Source of the DNA: an uncultured Bacteroides sp.
GTDB taxonomy: Bacteria; Bacteroidota; Bacteroidia; Bacteroidales; Bacteroidaceae
Direction of reading: 5' to 3'
Length of the DNA: 11,197 nucleotides
Assembly (NCBI GenBank): GCA_959606905.1
Contig: CAUHML010000106.1
Span: 1 to 11,197 of the forward strand
Below the pieces are notes generated by a model. The model was given only the letters and a program-made list of their open reading frames with translations. It made no database searches and was not told the DNA's origin. Below are positions 5,636 to 11,197 of the stretch, piece after piece. Every line of letters begins with the position of its first letter. Position 1 is the stretch's first letter. The translations under genes were made by a program, and so were the position numbers.

Positions 5636-5737
5636 TTAATTAATTGTATCCATTAAGTAGTCTGATATTGCGTAGACTACCAGATAAAATAAGATGTTAA
5701 CTCCTAGGAGAAGGAGGATATTTAGCAACACTCTCAT
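5636..5737 (-). CDS. Single-pass membrane peptide (33 aa)
   Basis: ATG at 5735-5737 opens a 33-codon frame ending TAA at 5636-5638. The peptide begins MRVLLNILLLLGVNILFYLV, continues VYAISDYLMDTIN, and is almost wholly one membrane helix (about residues 3-24) with a short acidic tail. It starts 2 bp after the stop of the 134-aa gene and ends 13 bp before the cytosine methyltransferase, as a real operon gene would. It is too short for routine gene calling and its function is unknown. Small phage peptides of this kind include holin-like and exclusion proteins. Confidence 0.55.
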   Translation of the reverse strand: MRVLLNILLLLGVNILFYLVVYAISDYLMDTIN

Positions 5738-5739
5738 AA

Positions 5740-6144
5740 CTAATCCAGCTCCTCACTACTTTTGAAAATATGAGCGAACGTACTTTTTTCGTCTGATAGA
5801 TTGAGCCCAAGTTGTGACGGAAAACGCTTGATGTAATTATAAAATTCAAACATCTTTTTATCATCATCTCCACATCTGTCAATTAACAACCTGATAAACG
5901 CAAGAAGACAATCGGAGTCGTTGCCGAAATTTTCCTGAGTGGAGAACTGGGTTTTGTCAACATCTTGTTTTAATTTACGGATAGCGGCTATTGCAGTGTT
6001 GAAATTACGTTTTGCATCGTAACGCAGTTCATAGCCTTGTTTACCCATTTCACTTCTCAAGTCATAGAGAAGGGTTTCTACAACATCTGTCAACACATAG
6101 GTTAAGTTGAGCGTTGTATTAAGATTTGTTGTTCCTACTAACAT
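5740..6144 (-). CDS. Hypothetical helical protein (134 aa)
   Basis: I do not recognise this protein. It appears all-alpha: LTYVLTDVVETLLYDLRSEM, then AIAAIRKLKQDVDKTQ, a middle helix CLLAFIRLLIDRCGDDDKKM and FEFYNYIKRFPSQLG. It is probably cytoplasmic, with no membrane segment or zinc site. Its start lies 4 bp after the stop of the 66-aa gene and its stop is 2 bp before the membrane peptide, so it is co-translated in the minus operon. Its position between replication genes and the methyltransferase suggests an early phage accessory role. Confidence 0.65.
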   Translation of the reverse strand: MLVGTTNLNTTLNLTYVLTDVVETLLYDLRSEMGKQGYELRYDAKRNFNTAIAAIRKLKQDVDKTQFSTQENFGNDSDCLLAFIRLLIDRCGDDDKKMFEFYNYIKRFPSQLGLNLSDEKSTFAHIFKSSEELD

Positions 6145-6148
6145 GATT

Positions 6149-6349
6149 TCACTTGTTTCTTATTTGAATGAATCCTCGTTTTTCTGTCTCTCTAAGGAGT
6201 TTCATATCTTCTTCCTTGATATCACAGGGAGTCTCACCGTTCACGGTAGTATAGTCCGGGATATTAAACTTATCCCTGATTCTCTTTTTGATTCTTGGTA
6301 CATCTTTAGGATCGAGATGTCTTGTATCCCAATAAATAGTTACTTTCAT
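6149..6349 (-). CDS. Small alpha/beta hypothetical protein (66 aa)
   Basis: The protein begins MKVTIYWDTRHLDPKDVPRI, continues KKRIRDKFNIPDYTTVNGET and ends with a charged helix, EEDMKLLRETEKRGFIQIRNK. A first strand followed by a basic helix suggests a compact alpha/beta fold. I do not recognise it. Its ATG overlaps the stop of the DUF6633-like gene by 4 bp (6346-6349), a typical ATGA coupling, so its expression is tied to the replication cluster. Confidence 0.65.
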   Translation of the reverse strand: MKVTIYWDTRHLDPKDVPRIKKRIRDKFNIPDYTTVNGETPCDIKEEDMKLLRETEKRGFIQIRNK

Positions 6350-7002
6350 GATTCTTGCTTATTATAAAACTCTTTCAATTGCATTTTCTGCTTTTTAAAT
6401 CTTCTTTTAACCAACTCATCCATTAAACTGTTAGATATACGCAAGGCATTGATAGCAGATTCATCACCAGATGATGCACGCTTTTCAAGTTCCGTCCTAT
6501 ACTCTTCATAGAACATACCGGACATAGACTTTAATTCATCCTCTATATGCGATTTATGCTCATTCCAGGACTGGGTGTCGGCAGCAGTACATCGTTCTTT
6601 ATTATACTCACGAAGCCAACTCATAATCACCTGCCCATCAATACGATTGTATATTCGTCCGTATTTCATCTTCATGGCATTTTTAAAACAGAGTTTCAAG
6701 TCGTCCATTTTGAAATACGGATATTCCTCCATAATCAAATCAACGGTTATAGCTACCTGAACATCAGACATAGTTTCAGTAGCATTGAAAAACTCCAAAG
6801 CATCGGCAAGTAAAAGAACAACGGCGGCTCTTGACTTTGTTTCTCCAAGTATCCTTGTGATTGTTCCTATTGCTGGTTCTGAACTTAAAAATACATCTTC
6901 AATCGTTTTGGGGCGAAGCATCTTGCAATATCGCTCCGGCGAGGTCTTTAAGGCGGCTAACCGACTCTCTTCTTGTGGCGGCAGTATCAGTTCGTTTTCC
7001 AT
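6346..7002 (-). CDS. DUF6633-like phage protein next to the replisome organiser
   Basis: The 218-aa protein resembles a family (probably DUF6633) that lies beside replication genes in Bacteroidales phages and mobile elements. The recognisable block is IMEEYPYFKMDDLKLCFKNA, then KYGRIYNRIDGQVIMSWLRE and YNKERC. This tyrosine-rich pattern also occurs in proteins that accompany helicase loaders. The N-terminal half is helical and the C-terminus is a charged helix with KRRFKKQKMQ. Its first 104 bp overlap the end of the replisome organiser in another frame. A role in loading the replicative helicase is inference. The family name is from memory. Confidence 0.6.
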   Translation of the reverse strand: MENELILPPQEESRLAALKTSPERYCKMLRPKTIEDVFLSSEPAIGTITRILGETKSRAAVVLLLADALEFFNATETMSDVQVAITVDLIMEEYPYFKMDDLKLCFKNAMKMKYGRIYNRIDGQVIMSWLREYNKERCTAADTQSWNEHKSHIEDELKSMSGMFYEEYRTELEKRASSGDESAINALRISNSLMDELVKRRFKKQKMQLKEFYNKQES

Positions 7003-7891
7003 TGTAATTACCTTCTAAAATTTTAGTGTAATTTGCTTGTTTAAATATCCAATCAAAGTTACACTTCCAGTTGCGGTCATTTCCTCCAAGAAGAAAGGGA
7101 CTCTGAAGAACAAGATTGAAAGCTGTTCTGACGGATTCTTTGCCATATTGGGATATCCGGGCTTTTACGGCTTTCTTTCTATCCTCGGTCATTGACTGTA
7201 TCTGCTGAAGTTTGTCCTTGAATGTAGCGTTATAGTATTCCATTAATCCATTGTAATCAACCTTTTCAGAGAGGGAGGGCGAAGAAAGCTTGTCTTTCTT
7301 TGATACTCCGTTAGGAGTATTTTCTTTCTTTTGATTATTAAGAGACATATCTATGCACTCTCTTTCTTTATCTTTCTTTGTATTTGTGCCCTCCGTGTGC
7401 CCTAATTTTTGTGAAAATTCAAATTGTGGCGGGTTATTATTCATAGGCTGTGCCGCAAGTTGTGCCTTTAGTTGTGCCCATTCTTCTTTTAAACTATTGA
7501 TCTCCACGTTAATATCCGTGCCCTTAATTGTGCCCTTAGTTGTGTCTACATCGTTATATTCGTCATATTTGCACAATGTTATGATATTGATGCCTTGCGT
7601 ACATTCAGAAGTTATCATGCCTTCTTTCCGTAGGTGCTCCAAAAAAGAACGGACTTTCTTTTCTGACCATTGCCAACGTTTTGCTAAAAACCTAATGGAT
7701 GCTGGGTATTGCCCACGATTATAGACCACCTCTCGACCTCCGATACACTCCTTTCGGGGCGTTGCATCAAATCGTGCAGACTGTATTAAGTCTAACCACG
7801 CTTCGCAACTGCTAAATGTCCGGGCTTCATTCCACATTATATTCGAGAAGAACCTGCGGCTTAGTTTTATAAATCCTTTATCGTTTTCCAT
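6899..7891 (-). CDS. Phage replisome organiser, DnaD/DnaT-like
   Basis: The 330-aa protein has the usual two-domain plan of phage replication initiators. Residues 1-110 look like a winged helix (FIKLSRRFFSNIMWNEAR, then RFLAKRWQWSEKKVRSFLEH) that would bind the phage origin. A polar, low-complexity linker (about 125-205) follows, with QPMNNNPPQFEFS. The C-terminal part, VDYNGLMEYYNATFKDKL to NWKCNFDWIFKQANYTKILE and GNY, is the DnaD/DnaT-like module that recruits the host helicase. It begins 4 bp after the helicase gene and overlaps the next gene by 104 bp. The linker DNA is repetitive (several copies of TTGTGCCC on the plus strand at 7450-7545) and could contain the origin, as in lambda gene O. 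Confidence 0.75.
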   Translation of the reverse strand: MENDKGFIKLSRRFFSNIMWNEARTFSSCEAWLDLIQSARFDATPRKECIGGREVVYNRGQYPASIRFLAKRWQWSEKKVRSFLEHLRKEGMITSECTQGINIITLCKYDEYNDVDTTKGTIKGTDINVEINSLKEEWAQLKAQLAAQPMNNNPPQFEFSQKLGHTEGTNTKKDKERECIDMSLNNQKKENTPNGVSKKDKLSSPSLSEKVDYNGLMEYYNATFKDKLQQIQSMTEDRKKAVKARISQYGKESVRTAFNLVLQSPFLLGGNDRNWKCNFDWIFKQANYTKILEGNYNGKRTDTAATRRESVSRLKDLAGAILQDASPQND

Positions 7892-7895
7892 TTGC

Positions 7896-9065
7896 TTAGA
7901 ATCTTACGTTTGTTAATTGCCTTCCTCTAGAGAATACAGCCCATTTTCCATTACCGCTATCAAATAATCGTAAATCAGAGACCTCGCCAAAGCGTTTGAT
8001 ATTACCGCATAAATCAATAATCCATCCGCATTCTTTGGAAGGATGCGGGCGGATGGCACGACCGACTATCTGATACCACATGGCCAGTGACATCGTAGGA
8101 CGTGCCATTACGACCGTATCAAGTTCCGGATAGTCAAAGCCGGTGGTTAATACCCCGACATTGGCAACAACAGATATTTCTCCTGCCTTAAAATGCTTGA
8201 GAATCATTTCACGAGTGGATTTTGGAGTATCACCGGATACAATAGCGCAACCAGGTATTGACATCGTTAACCGTTCCGCTTCTTTCAAAAAACGGGTAAA
8301 GACCAAAATGCCCTTCCGTTTTCCTCCGGCTTTGGGATTCATCAGCCTTTGGACGATATGAACGAGATAACCGTAGAAGTCTATCCGTTCATATTCTCTT
8401 TGGACTGACCTATCTGTATAGTCGGCACCAGTGGTATTTACTTTCAAATTGAGTTCATTCCATCCGGTCGGATTCATCGGGTAGTAGTTCAGCTTCGCCA
8501 AGTAGCCCATATCTAATAAGGTTGATACCTGTACATGATAAATGACCTCTGAAAAAACGTGAGGCTTTGTCCGGGTGATAAATTTCAACATAGAGCCGAA
8601 ATCACGTGAGGAAGATAATCTATAAGGAGTTGCAGTCAAGCCTAGAACCTTACACTTCACCGCATTGAAGAAATCCTTGTACATCCCCTCTTTAGGGTTA
8701 ACAAGGTGGCATTCGTCCACGATGATGTTCTTGAAGTGGATGAACAGTTCAGGATGGTTCTTCACGCTGCCTATGGTGGCAAATGTTATCCGGCTTATCT
8801 CCTTTGAGTTGAAAGAAGCCGAATAGATACTGCAATCAAGAATGCCGTATGAGCAGAGTTTCTTGAAATTCTGCTCGAGTATTTCCTTACTTGGCTGAAA
8901 CACCAAAGTGTGCCCCTCAAGCCTTGCGGCTATATCCGCTATGATAAGCGACTTTCCGCTGCCCGTAGGTAACACCATAATGGCATTAGTTTTCTTGGTC
9001 TTGTTGTTGAAGAAAGAAACGGCAGTATCAGAGGCTTTCTGTTGGTAATCACGTAGTTTGTACAT
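7896..9065 (-). CDS. SF2 DEAD/DEAH-type helicase
   Basis: The 389-aa protein carries the full set of superfamily 2 motifs. Counting from MYKLRDYQQK, these are the N-terminal RDYQ (Q-motif-like), Walker A PTGSGKS (33-39), Walker B DECH (117-120), motif III TATP (144-147), a second RecA-like domain with GILVFTRF and GFDYPELDTVVMARPT, and motif VI QIVGRAIR (332-339). It uses ATP to unwind or remodel DNA. Phage members of this type act in replication or recombination. The frame opens at 9104, but Met14 at 9065 is the likelier start. It fits the family N-terminus and reduces the overlap with the 58-aa gene from 56 to 17 bp. Confidence 0.88.
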   Translation of the reverse strand: MYKLRDYQQKASDTAVSFFNNKTKKTNAIMVLPTGSGKSLIIADIAARLEGHTLVFQPSKEILEQNFKKLCSYGILDCSIYSASFNSKEISRITFATIGSVKNHPELFIHFKNIIVDECHLVNPKEGMYKDFFNAVKCKVLGLTATPYRLSSSRDFGSMLKFITRTKPHVFSEVIYHVQVSTLLDMGYLAKLNYYPMNPTGWNELNLKVNTTGADYTDRSVQREYERIDFYGYLVHIVQRLMNPKAGGKRKGILVFTRFLKEAERLTMSIPGCAIVSGDTPKSTREMILKHFKAGEISVVANVGVLTTGFDYPELDTVVMARPTMSLAMWYQIVGRAIRPHPSKECGWIIDLCGNIKRFGEVSDLRLFDSGNGKWAVFSRGRQLTNVRF

Positions 9066-9225
9066 ATCTATCTTCTGATTTAATGATAAAAGGGGAATCC
9101 TCACTAAGTTTGGAAAGAAATGTCCGGATTATATAAGCCTGTTCCTTACTTAATCCAACCGGAGAGAATGAACCATCATCATTCTTGACCATCATGACAA
9201 ATGTTCCTGCTTCCAAATCATTCAT
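9049..9225 (-). CDS. Small hypothetical protein (58 aa)
   Basis: ATG at 9223-9225 opens a 58-codon frame ending TGA at 9049-9051. The protein begins MNDLEAGTFVMMVKNDDGSF, continues SPVGLSKEQAYIIRTFLSKL and ends SEDSPFIIKSEDRYVQTT. It looks like a short beta hairpin followed by a helix. Its ATG overlaps the NinG stop as ATGA, and its end overlaps the helicase start, which strongly suggests a genuine coupled gene. I do not recognise the family. Confidence 0.65.
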   Translation of the reverse strand: MNDLEAGTFVMMVKNDDGSFSPVGLSKEQAYIIRTFLSKLSEDSPFIIKSEDRYVQTT

Positions 9226-9698
9226 AACCCTTTCTCCTTTCGTAACTTCTTATTAAGTGCTTTGTAATACTTGATTAGTTGCTCATACTCAAAATCTGAT
9301 ATCTTAGTATTTGATGCAGCTTTCACTTTTAGCAAGTCAAAATACTGTTGTCCGATTTTGGCTATCAAATTCTCACGGTAGCCTTCAAGGTGGTCGGCAC
9401 GGAAACGGTTGCACGCACGGCATTCGGCATGGCAATTGTTCTCATCAAATCGGGTAGCCAGATGCGTGCGGCTGAAATAGTGACCACAGTCGGCTTGCCC
9501 GAACGGTTTTATCTGTCCACATGATATACATCGGAAGAAACCGTTTGGCATACAATCACGAAGCCGGATGAAAAGGGAAAACTCTTTATCGAGTTTCGCT
9601 TTCAAATCCGGCTTCTTCTTTACTGTTACCCCTGCTTTATCAAACAAGGGTAAAGGCTTGTCTTTCTTTTTTTTCTTTTGTTTTATGTAATATGGCAT
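9222..9698 (-). CDS. ninG: NinG/Rap-family recombination nuclease
   Basis: The 158-aa protein matches the lambda NinG (Rap) family, which cuts branched recombination intermediates such as Holliday junctions and D-loops. The zinc/HNH-like core is CISCGQ (Cys57, Cys60), DCGHYFSR (70-77), NNCHAEC (87-93) and CRACN (Cys93, Cys96, Asn97), followed by YRENLIAKIG. The N-terminus is very lysine-rich (IKQKKKKKDK). The frame is open to 9800, but residues 1-34 of that longer version are the antisense of the 5S-like RNA, so the start at 9698 (MPYYIKQKK) is chosen. It leads the helicase cluster and is coupled to the 58-aa gene by ATGA. Confidence 0.85.
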   Translation of the reverse strand: MPYYIKQKKKKKDKPLPLFDKAGVTVKKKPDLKAKLDKEFSLFIRLRDCMPNGFFRCISCGQIKPFGQADCGHYFSRTHLATRFDENNCHAECRACNRFRADHLEGYRENLIAKIGQQYFDLLKVKAASNTKISDFEYEQLIKYYKALNKKLRKEKGL

Positions 9699-9706
9699 AA
9701 ATATAT

Positions 9707-9714
9707 TATTTTTG
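9707..9714 (+). promoter_or_regulatory. -7 promoter box of the 5S-like RNA unit
   Basis: TATTTTTG is an exact TAnnTTTG match lying 9 bp outside the NinG start, on the opposite strand. Bacteroidetes transcripts begin a few bases after this box, which predicts a start near 9718, the first base of the leader hairpin. TTTG at 9677-9680 could be the -33 element, but its 26-bp spacing is longer than usual, so a weak or differently recognised promoter is possible. Confidence 0.55.
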
Positions 9715-9717
9715 CAC

Positions 9718-9735
9718 GCCTCTTTACGAAAGGGG

Positions 9736-9736
<1 letters not shown>
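9718..9736 (+). other. 5'-end hairpin before the 5S-like RNA
   Basis: GCCTCTTT (9718-9725) pairs with AAAGGGGC (9729-9736) around an ACG loop, giving 8 bp with one G-U pair. It would be the very 5' end of the transcript and abuts helix I of the 5S-like fold. Such a cap can slow 5'-end decay or mark a processing site. An alternative pairing is CTTTACG (9722-9728) with CGTAAAG (9857-9863), which would enclose the 5S domain as pre-5S processing stems do. Confidence 0.6.
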
Positions 9737-9843
<107 letters not shown>

Positions 9844-9934
9844 TATAAAAGATTATCGTAAAGTTTAGTAGATCAAGTGGTTCTCCACAACAGAAACAAG
9901 ATTCATTTTTTTATAAATTAAAAAAACAATAAAA

Positions 9935-10036
9935 ATGAACATTTTTTTTGTAAGCCTTGCGGCTTCAATTTTTGCAGTCTATATCGTTCGTGGTATAGAT
10001 AAATTGTTTCAGATTCTATTAAAAAAAATAAGATGA
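9935..10036 (+). CDS. 33-aa membrane peptide on the 5S-like transcript
   Basis: ATG at 9935-9937 opens a 33-codon frame ending TGA at 10034-10036, in the same direction as the 5S-like RNA and before its terminator. The peptide begins MNIFFVSLAASIFAVYIVRG and ends IDKLFQILLKKIR. It has one membrane helix (about 3-18) followed by a basic amphipathic helix, a layout seen in small phage and type I toxin peptides. The ATG follows an A-rich stretch, as is common in Bacteroidales, with no Shine-Dalgarno. It lies 91 nt after the 5S-like fold. Its placement between an RNA gene and a terminator supports reality. The function is unknown. Confidence 0.5.
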   Translation: MNIFFVSLAASIFAVYIVRGIDKLFQILLKKIR

Positions 10037-10051
10037 TTGCTAATAATGGCA

Positions 10052-10088
10052 CTCTCCAGCTGTTCACGAACAGCTGGAGAGCTTTTTT
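10052..10088 (+). terminator. Strong rho-independent terminator of the 5S-like unit
   Basis: CTCTCCAGCTGTTC (10052-10065) pairs perfectly with GAACAGCTGGAGAG (10068-10081), and C plus six T residues follow on the plus strand. The T tract overlaps the stop codon of the minus-strand 290-aa gene. The minus strand lacks a T tract after this stem, so it terminates plus-strand transcription only and closes the 5S-like unit. Confidence 0.85.
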
Positions 10089-10959
10089 ATTCCAAATAAG
10101 CCATTGAAAATTCTTTCGGAATAAATCGCCCGACCGGTATAGGTTTAGCAGATTCAATGGCCGCATGGATTTCTCTTTTATTGAACTCATGTCCTTTTTC
10201 TTTGGCTTGCTTCTCACATTCTTCCTCTTTATTTTTGAGGTAGTGGGTAATAAGCATCATCGATCTGTCAACGTTGAAGGTGTTCACGACAAAAGTCTGA
10301 ACTCTCTCGTCTTCATTCTCCCCATCCGTGAATGTGATTTTCGTCTCAATCTGGTAGAATTTCTTTTCATTCGGCTTAGATTCTTCGTCGCTATCTTCCG
10401 TCTCATCGTCCATCTTATCAACGTATTCTGCCATAGTGATTTCATTTTTGAGATAGGCAAGCGAAGCGTCATCTACCTTGCGTTCTTTCAAGTTGTCAGT
10501 AAGAATCACGCAGGAATCGAACTCCTTTATCATTGTCAGGGTGAATCCGAACTGGTAATTGAGTTCGATGTAGTCTTTCAAGATAAGGCAAGCATTCTCT
10601 AGCCCAGTGGCATACAGTAAGAACTTATACTTCTTGTCACTTATTTGTGCTTGTGCAAGATAGGGATATAAGAACTTGTTTTCATTCTCGAACGCCAAGC
10701 GGTTCTGGTTGCTGACTTCCACTTCCTTGATACCGTCGGCCTCCATACTGAAACGAATTTTCGCCAAAGTGTCTTGGTCTATTAGCGTACCACGGTCGAA
10801 AAGAATTTCATTTCGTTCAATGGTTACTGTTTCACCGGTATCTTCATCAATAAAAGATTCCTCCCATGTTTTGAGGACACGTTTTGCAAGGTACATGTTG
10901 AGCATCTTCTTCGGATCAGATGTCACATACCGGATTTCTGTTTTTCTTGTTTCTATCAT
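10087..10959 (-). CDS. Hypothetical phage protein (290 aa)
   Basis: I do not recognise this family. The protein is soluble. Its N-terminal half has a mixed alpha/beta pattern with ILFDRGTLIDQDTLAKIRF and ENKFLYPYLAQAQISDKKYK. A strongly acidic linker follows (about residues 184-196, DKMDDETEDSDEES), then a strand-rich segment (KKFYQIETKITFTDGENEDE) and a charged C-terminal helix ending IPVGRFIPKEFSMAYLE. An acidic linker between two domains is common in phage DNA-metabolism proteins. It sits upstream of NinG and the helicase and probably belongs to the early recombination or replication cluster. The 3' end abuts the terminator of the opposing 5S-like unit. Confidence 0.7.
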   Translation of the reverse strand: MIETRKTEIRYVTSDPKKMLNMYLAKRVLKTWEESFIDEDTGETVTIERNEILFDRGTLIDQDTLAKIRFSMEADGIKEVEVSNQNRLAFENENKFLYPYLAQAQISDKKYKFLLYATGLENACLILKDYIELNYQFGFTLTMIKEFDSCVILTDNLKERKVDDASLAYLKNEITMAEYVDKMDDETEDSDEESKPNEKKFYQIETKITFTDGENEDERVQTFVVNTFNVDRSMMLITHYLKNKEEECEKQAKEKGHEFNKREIHAAIESAKPIPVGRFIPKEFSMAYLE

Positions 10960-10961
10960 AA

Positions 10962-11197
10962 CTAAATAAATTCTTGATTTCTTTGTATTTCCTGCTGGGC
11001 GTATATCAGCATTTGATGTTCATTTGCAGCCGGCAGATAGATACCTGCCACTGATGCACTCCAATTACGGAAACGGTCAATACTCAGGGTCATTTCACTT
11101 GTTGTCAGTTCGGCAGAACTGCGCAAATAGGTTACTTCATTGCCTTTCTTGTTGACCGTCTTTCTCTCAAACAAATCACGGTTGCAAGTCCTCTTAT
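10962..11197 (-). CDS. C-terminal part of a hypothetical protein, cut by the window edge
   Basis: The frame stays open through the right edge, so the true start lies outside. A TTG at 11174 could be taken as a start, but the frame continues upstream with KRTCNRDLFERKTVNKKGNE and no stop. The visible C-terminus includes VTYLRSSAELTTSEMTLSID, RFRNWSASVAGIYLPAANEH and QMLIYAQQEIQRNQEFI. It is soluble, with an R/K-rich beginning and a helical end. I do not recognise it. It ends 2 bp before the 290-aa gene, so the two are in one operon. Confidence 0.6.
   Translation of the reverse strand, partial: KRTCNRDLFERKTVNKKGNEVTYLRSSAELTTSEMTLSIDRFRNWSASVAGIYLPAANEHQMLIYAQQEIQRNQEFI

Noticed and set aside
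5697..5882. Minus-strand 61-codon ORF at the end of the 134-aa gene
   Set aside because: It is out of frame with the 134-aa gene and the membrane peptide, both of which fit the operon spacing better.
9066..9104. Longer helicase start
   Set aside because: It would overlap the coupled 58-aa gene by 56 bp, while MYKLRDYQQ at 9065 matches the usual family beginning.
9918..10217. Minus-strand 99-codon ORF across the terminator and 5S-like unit
   Set aside because: It is the antisense of the plus-strand peptide and terminator joined to an out-of-frame part of the 290-aa gene; composition is unlike a real protein.
10165..10602. Plus-strand 145-codon ORF opposite the 290-aa gene
   Set aside because: It has low-complexity Phe/Leu/Ile content typical of the antisense of a charged protein and no start signals.

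Overview
The window reads as the early (replication and DNA-modification) region of a temperate phage or prophage in a Bacteroidales host (Bacteroides or Parabacteroides). Three things point there. The AT-rich gaps carry matches to the Bacteroidetes -7 promoter element TAnnTTTG. Shine-Dalgarno sequences are almost absent. The proteins have a phage character: NinG-like nuclease, SF2 helicase, replisome organiser, two DNA methyltransferases, a MazG-like protein and many tiny unknowns. No integrase, structural or lysis gene is visible, and no tRNA was seen.

Nearly all genes lie on the minus strand and are tightly packed, often with ATGA overlaps, so transcription runs right to left. In that order they are: a gene cut by the right edge (10962-11197); a 290-aa unknown; a NinG-family nuclease; a 58-aa unknown; a helicase; a replisome organiser; a DUF6633-like protein; 66-aa and 134-aa unknowns; a 33-residue membrane peptide; a C5-cytosine methyltransferase overprinted by a 290-codon second frame; and a zinc-ribbon protein. 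Next comes a pair (77-aa charged protein plus DUF2335 membrane protein) with its own likely promoter and a tandem terminator. The last minus genes are two small proteins, an N6-adenine methyltransferase and a MazG-like protein, ending at a terminator near 1600.

Two parts run the other way. At the left, a TIR-like protein fused to a RipA/SLATT-type membrane domain (453-1328, plus strand) has its own promoter and looks like a defence or exclusion cargo gene. The most striking part is 9699-10086, between NinG and the 290-aa gene. There the plus strand holds a compact unit: promoter, a hairpin starting at the predicted transcription start, a complete 5S rRNA-like RNA, a 33-codon membrane peptide and a strong terminator. 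The 5S core matches the Bacteroides 5S sequence as I remember it. Its helices I and II have changed sequence but still pair, which argues for a working, selected RNA rather than a stray rRNA fragment. No 16S or 23S rRNA is nearby.

The minus operon supplies replication, recombination and DNA or nucleotide modification. The two plus-strand units look independently controlled. All family names come from motif reading only; no search was run.
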